This document shows, one piece after another, positions 48,050 to 60,558 of a stretch of DNA of 64,000 nucleotides. The stretch is from positions 375,501 to 439,500 of the forward strand of contig JAILWY010000004.1 in the NCBI GenBank assembly GCA_022113835.1. The letters are read 5' to 3'. This DNA comes from Atopsyche davidsoni (lineage: Eukaryota > Arthropoda > Insecta > Trichoptera > Hydrobiosidae). The notes beneath the pieces were generated by a model. It searched no databases. It was given only the letters and a program-made list of their open reading frames with translations, and was not told the DNA's origin. The translations under genes and the position numbers were made by a program. How positions within the stretch are numbered: position 1 is the stretch's first letter; each line of letters starts with the position of its first letter.

Positions 48050-48250
48050 GAAACAACCGTGTAGCCATCAGCGTGTTTCCGAACACCCCGTGTACGTTTC
48101 CGGTCTCCCCGCTCTCCCCCCAGTCACTTCCGGCAACCGTGACCGGTATCGGGGGCTGAGAATTATTTGGACGGACGTTATGTCCTCCCCAATGTTGCGC
48201 CGTCTAAGACAAAGGGATTTTGGGTGATTTCTGTTGGCCTCTGTGACGTG
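48050..48250. other. GC-rich island 12
   Basis: GC-rich block with CCCCGCTCTCCCCCCAGTC and GTGACCGGTATCGGGGGC. The ACCGGT here is not part of an FB1 copy. No protein-like frame is seen. Confidence 0.3.
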
Positions 48251-48956
48251 TTTTCGTTCTTTTGTTTTGTGATATAACTTTGACAATTGAAACGAAAATA
48301 ATTTGATTTGTTATTTCTCAATCACAAGTTGACAAAGTTGAGAAAAAATAAACTTGACTAAAAGCACCAAGATCTTACAACCAATATCTATGGTTTTCCT
48401 GTTTTATATTTTCTGTGATTTTTTTTTAAGTAGAAAATATTCAAACTTTTAAAACATAAACGACAAATCTACTGATTGTCTATCTAAACATAATCAAGAA
48501 TAACTTGTAACATTTTATAAAAACTAGTGTTTATTTTAAACTACATACAATTCAGAGGGTTGAAAAGCATTATAGAAATCTAAGTAATTACAACGGATGC
48601 TTACCTTACAGCACAACCATCCAGTCTCATGTGTAGAATAACGACCGCCGTAACTAAGGGATGCATTAAAGTTGTATACAAAACGGCTCAGCAATGCAAG
48701 CGAATATTTACTTATATTATAATTAGCATTACCAACAACTCTAAAAAAACACTGCGATGTCCATTATAGTAATTAAATATCACAATAAACACAATAAATT
48801 TTAGGAAATGTATTGTTTATATAAAAATAAAGAAACATAAAAATAAAAAAGGACTTGCAAAATTCACCATGAAAAAAATCGTTTTTCAGACAAACATCTT
48901 TTAGATTTAACCGCTAGATAGTTTAATTTAACTATTTGAATTAAATCAAAATCTAA

Positions 48957-48960
<4 letters not shown>

Positions 48961-49024
<64 letters not shown>
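48961..49024. repeat. (TA)n microsatellite with TG end
   Basis: About 29 TA units followed by GTGTGT. No associated element ends are seen. Confidence 0.9.
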
Positions 49025-49914
49025 ATTTACATACATTCTAAACGAAATATAAAATAAAATACATATAAAACAGATCGCATTAATAATGGGAGTATACGTA
49101 AAGGAAGATGGGTATGTGTGATCGTTTTGCTAAATAACTTATCACTCAATGTGTCTATTGTATGGCGATGACTCACACCGTATCCAGCTCAGGTGTCTTC
49201 TTGCTGGAACTCTTTCCGGAGGCCGTCAATCTTCATGCTCGTAAATTGTTTTCAATCATTGTCAATCTCGAGGATAAACGAAATTTCTCCTGAAATTCAG
49301 AAACAACTTCTGGACGCCTTCCGATATTATTTTGTATGGCAAACCTTAACAAATTAATACACCATGAGCGTTTATATTTTATTATGCCCAACTTAAGCAA
49401 ACATCTAATAATATCCTGAATATCACCTTAAAAATACAGAGGTATATAAAATATTCCTTTTATTAATAATTTGCTTATACCTCAAATAGTGCCAAAGCTA
49501 TTTTAGTTTTTTTCAGAATACCTGCATTCGAACTAAACCAATTAATGGATTGACTTATAGGGTTGCATTTTTTTCAAATCACTTTACTATCGAATCTTCT
49601 CTTATATATGGGCTTTAGCAAGTAGTAATTAATAAAGTTCTTATTGGGATTATCTGGAAGCAATTGTTTTTTTCTCGTAACATTTTTTAAAATATAAAAG
49701 TATTTTTATTATTTTATTTAAACAATCATCTTTTGTATTTCACTTCCGAAAACTAAAAACTTTAAGGGAAATATTATTTTTTATTTTATAATGTTAATAT
49801 TCATTATAAAACAATAACAATAATAACATAATAATAAAAAGTAAATTAAAGAAATTACCTGGATAACTAACTACGTCTCTCGCATTTGAATTGAAAAAAA
49901 ATATATATTATTCT

Positions 49915-50066
49915 TCTTCTTTAAGTACCTCTCAGAAGAGGAGACTGGTGATCATTTCACTGAGCATATTTTTGTGAGCAAGTCTTACTTATTCGGGTGT
50001 ACTTCCGACATCCAGCCACCGGTTTAAATTCCGCATCCACGTTATTTTCCTTCTTCCAATACCTTT
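49915..50066 (-). pseudogene. Non-LTR retrotransposon, reverse-transcriptase C-terminus and tail
   Basis: Reading leftward, the frame gives GIGRRKITWMRNLNRWLDV, then a stop where a residue is expected, then VRLAHKNMLSEMITSLLF and a stop, followed by a GAAGAAGAA-type tail. The G-x-GRR-x-x-W-x-x-NL-x-x-W block is characteristic of the C-terminal end of insect endonuclease/reverse transcriptases of RTE/Jockey-like LINEs. The copy is 5' truncated and carries a nonsense codon. A shorter copy of the same end lies at 19392-19478. Confidence 0.7.
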
Positions 50067-50149
50067 TATTAACGATAAATTCAACAGCACAGCTCTATCA
50101 ATCGTATGGTATCACAAATTGCTTTTGAAATAAAATAAAAAAAACAGAA

Positions 50150-50400
50150 ATAATCCCGGTGCCGCTGGGTGGTCGTACGTAACCCCGATGCGGGCCTGCA
50201 CTAATTCGCACAGTAATAGCCAATTAAACGCCAATGACCGCCATTTATATTCTGAGCCGTCCCTGCGCTCTAGAGGCGAGGAGAGGGGGGGGGAGGGGAG
50301 GGGAAGTGGGCCCGCGTGGGCTAATGAAAACACTCGTTTGTCGCGATCGGCAACAGTGGCGGCGTGAATTAACATACCGGGCCCGATTAAAAGACGCAAA
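50150..50400. promoter_or_regulatory. GC-rich island 13 with G-quadruplex run, candidate regulatory element
   Basis: The island contains CCAATTAAACGCC, TTTATATTC, GTGAATTAAC and GCCCGATTAAAAG, all homeodomain-type words, plus a plus-strand G run (nine G's, then two blocks of four) at about 50285-50303. The minus-strand frame is open because stops are rare; it matches no family. The regulatory role is a guess from composition and motif content. Confidence 0.3.
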
Positions 50401-50584
50401 CTAATTTACTCGAAATGATAGAAATGACGAACGTACTATTTCACTATTTTTTCTCGAGTCCCATACTCAAAACTCCTGCTCCCAGGTATCAAGACTGATG
50501 CTGTAAACTTTTTTACTGCCTTAGTTTAGTAGCTGGATTAGCATCTGAATCGTTATATGCAAGTATGTAAATATGCACCTATTA

Positions 50585-50749
50585 CTAAAATACTTTTTTG
50601 ATTTTCATCGGTGATCGTTTTACCATTCTTTCACGTTGGCACTATAATACGAAACCAGTAAAAATCAAGCATAAGGAAAAATCACGAAAGCATTTTATTT
50701 AAAATATTGATATGGAATACTACCAAGTACTTTCTGTCAAAAATTTTGA
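50585..50749. mobile_element. FB1 foldback copy, deleted right hairpin
   Basis: The left side has CATCGGTGATCGTTTTACC and CACGTTGGCA; the right side has ACGAAACCAGTAAAAATC and ends ACTACCAAGTACTTTCTGTC plus AAAAATTTTG. The right stem is missing. Heavily diverged, so an old copy. Confidence 0.7.
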
Positions 50750-52480
50750 ATATATTATAAATAAGATTTTCTATATTCAAAAAGATATAGTATATAAAAA
50801 TTCATTAAATTATATAAATCTGTCTTTCCATTGATGATGTATTCATACGTGAAATGAAGAACAGAACCTCGGTTGACGTATAATAACCATCAAAACGATT
50901 GAGGGAATATTTTTCACAAACTTTTTAGTAAGATTTTGATGTTTGAAATGATTTTTTTTTGAACATCAGTTTGAAATGAGATTCATTATAATTTAGCTTT
51001 TACTATGCTTCAATTTATTTACTATTTCACAGCAAATGAATGTTTCTTAGTGAATATTTTTTTTTTTCTTGTTAACGCATCAAATTTCTCGAACACAATA
51101 TTTTTAAAAAGAAAGTCATTTAGATTTTAAAAAAAGCAAATTGCTTAATTTTTATAAGTTAGACGAGAATAAATAATATTGATATTAAAATTACTTTAAT
51201 ATGAAGAATACATTTGAACATAATTGTTATAAAAATACTTAGTATGGCAGCGGAGGGTATTAATTGGACTCGGATTGAGAGGGTTTGAATTCTTGTATTG
51301 ATGAACATAGGTTTTTTTTGAGCGTTTTATTTTTAAATTTATTTGCAGGGATATTTATAATTGGCATATAAATAAACGGGCGGCGATGATTTTTACATAA
51401 TTCCACTGTAACAAAAAACCCGGAAACTTGATACTGATTGTTTAAATTAAGTGTAAGTGTACTGAACATGTACATGTTAATTTTATATGGAGGGTAAAAT
51501 TTTTTATGGGTAGATAATGCTACATTATTTAAATTCTTATTCGATGATTGAGAGACATCATAGATCAGGTAATTTAAAAACAAAGAATATATAACCTCGC
51601 ATGGGTACTAAAAGAAAATATTCTAAGAAAAAAGGAAAATAATACCAGATCTAATGTTTTTATATGTGCAAATGTCATATAATTTTAACATTTGACCTTT
51701 TAGGATATTTTTTTCGCTTCACTACTCATAATAGTCACTTTTCGTGCCTTATCTGCGTGTCTCCGGTAAACAATATGTTCTTGCGTTACTCACTTTTAGT
51801 ACAAAAAAATCTTTTCACGATTTTTAAAATAAACAAAAATGAATTATGATATCCCTGTTCAAAAAAAATTATATGATATATATCAGACGATTCGGGAAAA
51901 TACCCTTATATTTAAAGACATTTTTCTTGCTGGTGTTGAATATAAATCATAAAGCATTATTATAAAATATCAAAAAATGTAATTTTTTTTTTATGTCAGA
52001 AGAACTCAGATTTTTCATTATATTTAACTAATCTTATACAAAGCATCTAGTATCTTACCAAAAACGTTGGGCCAATTATCACAACAAGACACATCTTACA
52101 ACCACATAAGCAGAAATCTAATTCGACGCCACTGTACAAATTTTCCACTGCCGGAGCAGACCCGCGAGACCTTACTTAGCAACCTCCGCATAGTCAAGTC
52201 AATAAGTCGAACTGCATCAGCTCTGCGGGTCCGCACGGTTATTCAGGCCTATTATTAAGCTATATTTTACCTAACACAATAATAGAGAGATAATATGAGT
52301 GACACAAAATGTATCTCTCACTAAAAATATATTTCAAAACCTAATAAAATTTGTGAATTCCTTTACTTGAACTTTTTATTAAAACTATAATTTTGAAGCC
52401 CAACAAGATAATAATAAAAATTCAGTAAATAAAGATTGTCATTAATGCGATATACAGACATGAACCTGGTATTTTTGTGT
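50750..52480. other. Gene-free AT-rich stretch
   Basis: No gene is supported. Frames such as the 107-codon minus-strand frame at 51260-51583 are AT-rich and unrecognised. A less AT-rich patch at 52060-52240 has no RNA or protein signature. Confidence 0.35.
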
Positions 52481-52484
52481 GTAT

Positions 52485-53245
52485 AAATGTACCGTCCCTC
52501 GAGGCGGTATTTCAGAGCTTGGCTTTCATTGCGATTTCATGTACGTCAAAGTTCTTAGGGGACGGCATGGGGTGCGAAGTGCTTCACAGGGATGTGAAGT
52601 GCGCGGAGACGAGGGGTAGTGTCGCAGGAGATGGAACTTGGATTACCAATAAAATTTAAATATGTTATCCTCACTATGACTTGTGAAGTTTGATCAATAA
52701 CTCTGTGTAGGTGTTATATATATAAATATATACATAGTTATTTGTAAATTTTATTAACATTTCTTGTTTAGTGACAATTTTTAACGACTTCATATTACTT
52801 TATAAAATATTAGGATTTAAAGTAGTGAATTTTTTTTTTACTTTGCTGACTCTTTGTGTTTTAAAATTTTTAATTTAAGGAAATTAAATTTGTTGTGAAA
52901 GATCAATATTTAAAACTCCGTCACTGACACCTGAGTCAAGAATATCAGGGCAAAAAACATCGTTCCAGCCAGCTTGACCTCAAATTCAAAGCGTGTTTTT
53001 CAGAAGCCACTTCAAAAATTTGCATACGACACCATAAACCTTCCCGAGCGGGCCATCTCCTTTGTCGCTGACTACAGGCCTGATTGAAAACACCAAACAG
53101 AAGCCTCCTCGGGTTATAAGGGAAGATTTTACCGGAAGATTCTACGTCCTTCACAATGGGAGCAACGGGAAAAGATTGCCATAAAACGTCACGAGGAAGC
53201 CATGAAAATGCTAAGGGATTTATCGCAGAGTTTCCCTGCAAAATA
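52485..53245. other. GC-rich islands 14 and 15
   Basis: Two GC-rich blocks, 52485-52640 and 52925-53245, separated by AT-rich DNA. The second supports a 98-codon minus-strand frame with no recognised domain. Neither contains a tRNA, rRNA or repeat signature. Confidence 0.3.
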
Positions 53246-54154
53246 AGGGTTTAATTCTCCGACAGAGTTCGGTGGTATTGAAACGTTAGGAAAGTTTAGA
53301 AGTAAATCAATTCAGCCAACAAAACCAATCTGAAATATGAGTTCTATGCGGCAGGTATATTTGTAGAAATTATGTCTACGAGCTAATATTGAGGTTACAT
53401 CTTTGAAGCTCACGCTTTTGGTTTAGGCGTCGATAAAATTTATTTTTCAAATTGTCAAACGATTATAATCTAAATTTAATAGTTTTTGGTGATTTGGATA
53501 ATGTAATAATTGATTTTCATCAGAGCTTCACATCAAATAAACGTTGCTTGGTTAATTGTATTTAGTAAAATATCTTACGTCTTTAATAGATTATGAATAA
53601 ATATAATGCTTATTATAACAAACACATCATATTTCCAAACTGTAAATTAAAAAAGTAGATATTGTAAATAAAAAAAACAGTTATTTTAAGAAAATAGTTT
53701 TTTATAGTATTTATAAGTAAAGCATATTGAATTCAGTAAACCATTTATATTATCGCTCAATGTTACAAAGAAAAAATGCACTGAACCACATATTTAAAAT
53801 AAATAGACATGGTAATAATTACTAATTGTAAGAAAAATTACTTATTCAATAAATGAAATCTATTATATTCAAATATAATAAATTGTTTTTCTTTTCGAAA
53901 TAAAAATATTATATTTGAGTATGTAAAATATAAGGTCATAAAGTTAAAGCAATGAAAATACAGTTTTTATAATATTTTAAATATCTAAGAAAAATATAAA
54001 AAATAAATCACTTGTTTCTCATATTACAAAGGCTATGAAGAATACTTGGTTTTGAGTATGAATAAATTCGCATTCACATTTCAGGCGCTATAAGAGTCTA
54101 CTCTTTTTTATTATCTCTCGGAAGTACCATCTTTTTCATCATTAGTTTTTTCAG

Positions 54155-55010
54155 TCCCTCGCTCGGTCCTCGCACAAGTTACATGGCCTCTGAAGCAGGA
54201 AGTAGAGGCTTTGAGGCCCAAAGCCTTCAGAGCCGACAAAGTTTTTCAGCGCCCCGGGGTGCTGAAAAAACTGACACCGAGTACTCACAAGTCTGAAGGC
54301 GGCACAACAAACTCGCGGAGGAGAAAGAACCCGCCGAGATGAGACGCACCGCAGAACGTTCCTGTTACTTTCCAAATTAAAAATACACCATAAGTTTGAT
54401 ACCTCAAAGAATCATTAAAAAGCAAGTTTTGCATACTTGCATTGCGTAGTACTAAATTAGAAATAAAATCATAGTTATACACAATACAATGCACTACCTA
54501 GCAACTCAAAAATATTTATCATAGCACTTGAGATATGTTTTTCCTCAAAGAAACATTCTTCCATTTTACCCTGAATTTTTTTTTAATTATTTAAAGTCTC
54601 ATACTCATCGATTTAATAAGCGGTTGAACATTGCATATGATGCGGTGCTTCTTTCCGAAATTTATAAGTTTCATACATATTTATATATATTTTTTTTAAA
54701 ATAAAACTTTTATTTTTAGATACACTTGATGTTTAAAATATTGGTTAAACAAAGAATGGTTTCATTATGAATATAAAAGTCCTTTTAAGCGATCATAAAA
54801 ATATCACCAATATACGTATTTTCCGCTCACTCGTGTGCTCCGAAAAGCCACCCTTCAATAACAACCCCCTCGGAGGGTGGCGAGCCTGGCAGCCGGGCAC
54901 GTCCCTTCCTTCATCGACCCTGTAATTTGCCGCGCTGCAATAATTCCAACCCCGGCCCTGCTGCACTCTGAGAGTAGACGCGGGGAGAACGGCACAAGGG
55001 GAGATATGAC
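54155..55010. other. GC-rich islands 16 and 17
   Basis: Two blocks (54155-54365 and 54830-55010) with words such as GCGCCCCGGGGTGC and CCCCCTCGGAGGGTGG, separated by AT-rich DNA. In the second, CACCC...GGGTGG forms a short hairpin. No protein-like frame is seen. Confidence 0.3.
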
Positions 55011-55269
55011 AGGAATTAATAAATAATCCTGTACCAAAGTAAATGTTTCACTAATACCTCGCACTCCTTAATCGATACATCAATCGAATAGGCGTGACGA
55101 TAGTATCAAAGAATCAAAGAAATAATTATTTTAAGGGAAAATACATATTAAAAGGATTTAAAAAAACTGATTTAGTTTTATTTAAAAATCTAAGGTTAAT
55201 AAGATTTTCAACAAATTAAAAGGTTAAAATACTGCAATCGGCCATTTTGACTGAAACACCAATCACAGC

Positions 55270-55410
55270 GCATGACGTCATACCCCTGTAAACAACTCTA
55301 TGGTATTCAAATTGGTCTATGGTCTTCAATGCAAACACAATGGCACGCCAGTTGACAATGATAGTTAATAGGAGGCGTGACGTCAGAGCGGACGCGATGA
55401 CGTCACGCCT
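55270..55410. promoter_or_regulatory. Cluster of three CRE (TGACGTCA) palindromes
   Basis: Full TGACGTCA sites occur at about 55273, 55380 and 55400. The last two are 20 bp apart, in GGCGTGACGTCAGAGC and GATGACGTCACGCCTC, which are themselves inverted around a GC-rich centre. A further TGACGCG follows. CRE palindromes bind CREB/ATF factors. The site cluster could be a promoter-like element, or part of an unclassified repeat, because single TGACGTCA sites also occur at 10189, 11700 and 30889. Confidence 0.4.
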
Positions 55411-55780
55411 CGCGATGACGCGTTTTCGCGCACTTTTGAAAAAATATTATAAAAATGGCTTTAAACATCGTTAAACTCTAGTTTTTTACCGAAATAAAGT
55501 TTTTTTCGTAAAAAGTAAACGTGTACCCCCATTATGGAAGAGGATTTGAAAATCTTTCGTCATGCCTATTCCCCATCAATTATCTATATTGATTTTAATT
55601 TTACAGGAAAATTCTTCATTATATGTACAATACTATTACTGAAGTTGGAACTCATTAAATATGGTAATAAAAAAAATGTTAGGCACAGTAAAACCATCCC
55701 TAATGTATTTAATTTAAAAAAAATTGGTGTTATGTATTTATAAATAAGTGTTTTGAAATATTTTATAGTCAAGTTAACCT

Positions 55781-56028
55781 CAATATTTTTGATAGAGAGG
55801 TACAAAAAAAAAGATACAAGGTACAAATGGCAATGCTACAAGATGCCTGATATTATTAGTCTTTACATTTTCCGTATTAACAATCATTTACCTTCCCAAC
55901 TTCTCCCTGTTGAATTTGATACACTTCATTTGATAATGCCAGCGTGAAAGAAAGGTTGGCAAAACCATTCACTAATAAAATTAAACGTGCGGAAAAATCA
56001 CAAAAATATTTTATTTAAGATATTAAAA
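55781..56028. mobile_element. FB1 copy with a non-FB1 core
   Basis: The left end CAATATTTTTGATAGAGAGG is followed by about 120 bp of other sequence including a pyrimidine-rich tract. The right hairpin follows: TTTGATAATGCC, AGCGTGAAAG, GGTTGGCAAAACC and CGTGCGGAAAAATCAC. Like the copy at 923-1503 it retains an interior, so it may help to reconstruct the parent element. Confidence 0.65.
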
Positions 56029-56579
56029 ACCAAAAATGTTATAATTAAATTTATTATTGCACACAAATAATCTTTAAATTGTACTTTAAAAGAATTAGAT
56101 ATGATTGGTTTGAAAACATATAAAATTTTTGAAAAAACCAAATGTTTGAGAAACTGTCGGTATTTATCTCTGCGGCACGGAGAGCTCTTTATCCTATTAG
56201 ACTCATTAAACAAGAGCATGCTTTCAACAAGTAAAAAGTTAGTATATTTTTTAATTGAACAAAATCGAGTCACTCTACATTTGTGTCGTATTTTAAAGCT
56301 GATGGGAATTATCTAGCTAGTCTTGTAACTCAAAAAAATATTATTAACGCATAAACTACTCCAACCCTAAGATTTATTATATTAAGGGCACCGAATAAAT
56401 ATTTTAAAAGTTTTTGAAGGTATATGTAATAAAATATTTAAAATACCTCAACAACAAAATTGAAACTATAGCATCCCCCTTCTACCCTAAAATGTTTCTC
56501 CGTTAAGTTGGTGCGGAGAATGGAAAGAAGGCGAGCGACGGTGCCTTGCACGGCCCCAGCCGAGCCTCCGTGCAGCGAC

Positions 56580-56725
56580 GCATCGACCTCGCCCCCCACC
56601 CCCTCCCCCGCGCCCCCCACTCCCCCTGCCCCCTCCCTCGCGCCCCCCAACTCCCCCTGCCCCCTCCCCCGCGCCCCCCACCACCACCCCCGCGCCCCCC
56701 ACTCCCCCCACTCCCCGCGGCCTGT
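56580..56725. repeat. C-rich minisatellite (units begin CGCGCCCCCCA)
   Basis: Units starting CGCGCCCCCCA occur at 56609, 56639, 56670 and 56691, with lengths of 21-31 bp and a shared CTCCCCCTGCCCCCTCCC part. The strand bias is extreme: nearly all C on the plus strand. The minus strand could form G-quadruplexes. The long overlapping frames across it (Pro/Ala-rich or Gly-rich) are artefacts of missing stops. Confidence 0.85.
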
Positions 56726-57081
56726 GTACGTTCAAGTGAAATTAATCGAATGACAAAGAACAGCGTTCGAGACGACATGAATACGCGAACACTTAGTTAT
56801 ATGCTCCTGTATTTCATTTATAACATTTTTAAAAAATAAACATAATTTTTAACACTTAAAAGTTTTTACAGTACTAAAAATTCAAAAAAATGTTTATACT
56901 CCCAAAACATCACTAATAAACAACGACATTGACCGTTTTCAATAGTTCTGAAATAATAACTTATTCCATTCGTTACGACATTTTCAGAATAAAATAAAAA
57001 ATAAACTCGTAGTTGTATCTTTGGAAATATGAAAAATATTTGAAAAAGACAGTATATTTGACAATTATTTTTTATTTTTGA

Positions 57082-57155
57082 GTAAAATCACTCAAGTATT
57101 TTACTCAAAAGTATTAAAATGGAATTCCACCAAGTACTCTCTGTCAAAAATATTG
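57082..57155. repeat. FB1 right arm, solo
   Basis: AAAATCACTCAAGTATTTTA, ATTAAAATGGAATTCCACC and AAGTACTCTCTGTCAAAAAT match the outer 70 bp of the FB1 right arm nearly perfectly, but the hairpin part is absent. Confidence 0.85.
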
Positions 57156-60100
57156 AATTTCTCAACAATTTTATAAATGGATAATCTAATAACTTATTTA
57201 TTCCAAATTTAACATTTTTATTTGAATCTAAATTAAGTACAAAGTAAAATTATCACAAATAATCTAGTTAATTTTTAATTTATTTGTATTCACATATAAA
57301 CTCAATTTCAAATCGTGTGATTTAATTACAGTTTACTTGTAAACTGCGCATTTGCCTTTCTAATAATTAGCTTAGTCTTTTTATCAATGTTAAATTTTAA
57401 AAAAAGCAAATTCACTCTCCTTATACAGTATATTAAAGTTAATTTTTTTCCAGTACAGTAACACAAAATTTATTGCTTTATTCAAAATTTAAAATTAATT
57501 TCTTTGTAAAAATACGTTTTATGCTTTTATTTAGTCGCGGTAAATGAAATATTTGTTAATTAATAAAAATGAATGTTTGCAAAATGTAATATATGAGAGT
57601 TAGTATAAGGTTATTCTAGAACAAGGTATGCCCTTAAATTAGCTTACAAATATTACGACGGTGTGCCCGTTAGATGTTCCGCAACCGCGGGACCGTAAAC
57701 CTGTTACCTGTCTAGTGTATGTGATTCCTCCCTTAAGATAATTGGACAGCGATAGAATTGTGTACGACAATAAGAGTAGAATTAATGCTTCTGTACATAT
57801 GTGGTTGTCTTGGTTTAATTCTAAATAGGTTAATTAAAATTTGAGACAGTTGCAAAATTGGGTACTTTGTAGCATGTCAAGATGCGATCGATATCGGAAA
57901 AAAAACGGTTTCCATATAGATCAACAATAAATCTATCAAAATATGATAAAACAATTTTAACAGAGGTTTAGATAAAAGTAGGCCGTAGATAAGTTAAATT
58001 ATTATATTATAAGCTTTAATTTTGTAAATATGGCATTTGTTTATACTATAATAACTCTCATTTGATACTTAGATTAGAAATAATTCATTGAATGGTGAGA
58101 AAGTTTTTTGATTAATTTAAAAATACTTTAATTAATTAAATATAAAAAACTTTAAGCATAAAAAAAAAAAATGACAAACCAATTACATAGAGTTGACTTA
58201 TGCAGCTAATTTATTTTAACATTAAACAATTTTTAATTTCATTGTTCCAGTGCTGAGCGCATTTACATTCTGACAGCGAGGCTTTGGGTTCATGTTTGGG
58301 AGGAGCAACCAAAGAAAACTGTTGAATTGTCTTGAGAAATAATGGCTCTTGAAAAAACCGTTTTCTAGTATACGCTAATGCGTACAATAAATTTCAATCT
58401 GTTTGCTCACTCGTTTCATCCTTTCTCTCAAAGAGTAGTGTAGTTGCAGACTATTTTGTCAAATATCTAAATTCGGATGTCTCTCATTCATATAATGATC
58501 CTAAAAAAATAAAATCTCTTTACAAAAAGTATTTGAGTAATTTGTTGCATTTTTAGTTGCAGTTTCAAACGACGTTATCATATTCGAAGACTATTCAAAA
58601 AATTCAATTTCCTGAAGACAAACTCTAATCAAAAACGTATCAAAACACCCGAGAGCCCAATAGAACCATTCATTAAAACAAATCAAACTTATCTTTAAAT
58701 TTATATTAAAAGAGTTTTTATAAGCGCTCGGTGGAACTCAATTATTTATTATTTTTATAAACACCTCGTAGCTGTTTTTGTAACTGAATTTTTAAAAAAC
58801 TCTTTCTATAAAAACGTTCAAAGAGCATTCAGAGCTATTTGAACGTATCGGGTTGTTAACTAAACTACTTTGTGCATTCACCGGTCCTAGGATAGACCCA
58901 GGTCGACGGCTCCGCGGTCCAGGGCCGTCCTCCGCCTCCGTCCCCGCGATTATATCGTGCACATTCATCAGAGATCAACCCCTTTCCCCCTGGGCCGGTC
59001 TTTGCGAGTGCGCTCATGCATGGAGCCTTTCAAATCACACTGACTGGCCGGCCCTGAAACGGGACTGAAGGATTCAAAGATCACTGAAAAATGTTTGAAT
59101 ATAAGCCAGTACGTCCAGATAAACATTTACCTACGTATAATTTTGTGTACTGATCAGATATTTTAAGTATAATATATATTTATAAAAAAAACATTAATAT
59201 TCATTATTTAGTATTCATTTTAAGTAAATCAGAAATAAAACTCTATTGGAAAATTTTTCACTATACCAGAAAAAGTGCCCATAAAAAAAACTCCATATAC
59301 CTTATCTGAAAAAGCTTCAGTAAGCAAAAGTGGTTGTAGATTTTTAGACATTTTACTATCTATGTATTTCTTATATTGTTAGTACTCTTGTACATAATTT
59401 TAAGATAAATATCTAAATAATATTTTTCAATTCTTAAGAATATGAAACCATTCAAAATAAAGTTAACGGATGGGAAATTTCTATGAAATTCCTTTTTTGT
59501 TTTCGGCGATCAATGAGTCCGTCTGTAGTCGCATTGTGCCGAATAATTCATAATTCAGCGTCCCCTGAAAGAAACTTCGTATCAGATGGAAAGGTTTCCT
59601 TTGTAGGAACCGAGGGTCAGCAAACTTTCGTCTTAGCTTTCTGAGCTTTTACTCGGAAGGTTCTCTGTTTAATCATTAAGTCAACAACTCAAAAAGTTAC
59701 ATATCTACCTTCGCATATGCAAACAGAAAAACAGCTCCTAGAATAAAGCATTGAAACATGTCCATCTTATCATAATTGAAACAATTTTTTTTATCAACTA
59801 CAGGCGAGATCCATTTTATGAAATATTACAAGGATGTGAAGATAATTTTGGAAATTTACACCAAAAATACTTTTTTTCAATATAGCATTCGGTGCTCAGG
59901 GCCACCGGGTGTCTATTTGTGAAATATCGCGACATATATGAAAACATTCGGCTGGGTATTTTTACAATTTTGTTAAAAATTTTAGACCTTATTAAATGTA
60001 AATACTGACATCTTAACTTATAATTTCTTGGAGTCTTTTGCGGGGAGAATGAAAAGCGTCAGACATTTATCTCGGAAACAGTTATATAAATTATTTTTTC

Positions 60101-60332
60101 TACATTTTAAATTTCAAGAAGCAGATTTTTCTATTGACATCAGGCAAAGAAACTTAAAAAATATGAGTTTTTAGATTCATAGGAGAAAGAAAAATTATAA
60201 GGAACAAATGTTATTACTGTTTTATTTTTTGTTGTTGTATAAAACACGATAAATTCCAGTCTCAATTACCTTTTATTGCCTTCAACGGCATGCCTATTTA
60301 CCTCGTATTTTGCAACATCTTTATTTATAGAT
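57156..60332. other. Gene-free stretch with GC-rich island 18
   Basis: No gene is supported. A GC-rich island lies at 58870-59060 (GGTCGACGGCTCCGCGGTCC and CCCCTGGGCCGG), and smaller patches lie at 57640-57720 and 59500-59650. The remainder is AT-rich and low in complexity. Confidence 0.35.
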
Positions 60333-60558
60333 ATAACGATAAAAGTACCTTTGTATTTTGTCTTCACTTTGAGTTTATTAAAATTATTTTCATGACTAGT
60401 TTCGACCCAATACACTGGGTCATCATCAGATGCATAACTAAGTTCAGTTTAGTTATGCAACTGATGATGACCCAGTGTATTGGTTCGAAACTAGTAATGC
60501 AAATAATTTTAATAAACTCAAAGTGAAGACAAAATACAAAAGTACTTTTATCATTATA
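60333..60558. mobile_element. FB2 foldback element
   Basis: Two arms of about 108 bp (60333-60440 and 60450-60558) are inverted copies with a 9-base centre. Each holds CTGATGATGACCCAGTGTAT, TTGG(G/T)TCGAAACTAGT and a TTTTAATAAACTCAAAGTGA outer part. The two opposing short frames covering it are shadows of the palindrome. Its sequence is unrelated to FB1, but its hairpin has the same layout (CTGATGA, U, stem, GAAA, ACTAGT). Confidence 0.85.

Noticed and set aside
48129..48155. ACCGGT word as another FB1 copy
   Set aside because: The surrounding sequence lacks the GCCAAC/GTTGGC stem and any FB1 arm.
51260..51583. 107-codon minus-strand frame
   Set aside because: Its composition is typical of AT-rich chance frames and it shows no recognisable motif.
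56438..56839. Several overlapping 70-97-codon frames, Gly-rich on one strand and Pro-rich on the other
   Set aside because: They arise from the C-rich minisatellite where stops are absent; no domain or start context supports a gene.
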